Assembly: GCA_028065725.1 (NCBI GenBank)
Contig: JAPTVL010000047.1
Span: 4,797-68,796 of the forward strand
Length of the DNA stretch: 64,000 bases
Reading direction: 5' to 3'
Source: Betaproteobacteria bacterium
Lineage (GTDB): Bacteria > Pseudomonadota > Gammaproteobacteria > Burkholderiales > Rhodocyclaceae
Below, piece by piece: positions 63,878 to 64,000 of the stretch. A model generated the notes under the pieces. It did no database searches, was not told where the DNA came from, and saw nothing but the letters and a program-made list of their open reading frames with translations. A program made the position numbers and the translations under genes. Position 1 is the first letter of the stretch, and the number at the start of each line of letters is the position of its first letter.

Positions 63878-64000
63878 TCTCTGCTGCTAGCGGAGCCGCA
63901 AGGAAGTATGAGTGCGGAAGTTCTTTAAAAACCAAACAACCGATAGGTGTAGGTGCTTGCTGTGCTGGAGGTGGTGGCGGGTGGTCGTTCTGAAATCGAA
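63878..64000 (+). other. rrn leader with boxA, before the 16S rRNA gene
   Basis: The transcribed leader contains GTTCTTTAAAA (63920-63930), matching the boxA antitermination element as found before beta-proteobacterial 16S genes, followed by ACCAAACAACCGATAGGTGT. The mature 16S sequence has not begun by the window end, so it should start shortly beyond 64000. Confidence 0.85.

Noticed and set aside
63814..64000. Start of the 16S rRNA gene inside the window
   Set aside because: Promoter and boxA leader are visible, but the conserved 16S 5-prime end (AGAGTTTGATC) is not reached by 64000.

Overview
The window is GC-rich, gene-dense bacterial chromosome. Gene content and order point to a betaproteobacterium, probably Rhodocyclales or a relative such as Sterolibacteriaceae. 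The markers are ubiquinone genes ubiA/ubiD, a urt-ure urea cluster, rplM-rpsI followed by argC, a DUF6776-like gene, a bactofilin and erpA, then anmK and an M23 peptidase divergent from tyrS, and an rrn promoter and leader at the right edge. The taxonomic call is inference; no rRNA sequence lies inside the window.

Left edge (1-3722): lower-GC, gene-poor DNA with low-complexity repeats, a ParB-like gene, 850 bp without a convincing gene, a membrane aspartic protease and a tyrosine integrase whose start abuts ubiA. It looks like the end of an integrated element. Next (3723-9457) come ubiA, an orphan hybrid histidine kinase, ubiD, a small membrane protein, an exported YqgE-like protein and a tiny Cys-rich protein.

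Urea block (9481-22152): two NtrC-like half-palindromes 32 bp apart and a GG-N10-GC sigma54-type promoter precede urtABCDE, ureD, ureA, an alpha/beta hydrolase, ureB, ureC, a frameshifted CBS remnant and ureEFG. The genes import urea, build nickel urease and hydrolyse urea under presumed nitrogen control. Two copies of an elaborate inverted-repeat element sit in the urtB-urtC and ureB-ureC gaps.

Signalling and envelope block (22252-37522): a Sel1-like exported protein, a CHASE-PAS-GAF-GGDEF-EAL protein, several exported proteins of unknown role (one with two NarX P-box/PilJ-N-like motifs), an SCO1 copper chaperone and a Tat-exported multicopper oxidase. A minus-strand five-gene operon follows: hybrid kinase with HPt, response regulator, YaiO-type outer-membrane protein, membrane-anchored HEAT protein and QxxRW glycosyltransferase. 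It looks like a two-component-controlled exopolysaccharide machine.

Remainder (37672-64000): a TRAP binding protein, sulfide:quinone reductase, housekeeping operons (plsC-gmhB; glyQ-glyS; lnt-corC-ybeY-phoH-miaB), a periplasmic double rhodanese, queC, a YeeE/YedE thiosulfate-type transporter, ribosomal protein genes, Fe-S and cell-wall genes, tyrS and the rrn leader. SQR, rhodanese and YedE together suggest reduced-sulfur metabolism.

Main curiosities: the paired inverted-repeat element, a dispersed 20-28 bp motif around GCCAGCGCCGACTTT, phoH without any ATG/GTG/TTG start, a catalytically dead tandem copy of a YgjP peptidase, and the free-standing P-box-like periplasmic protein.
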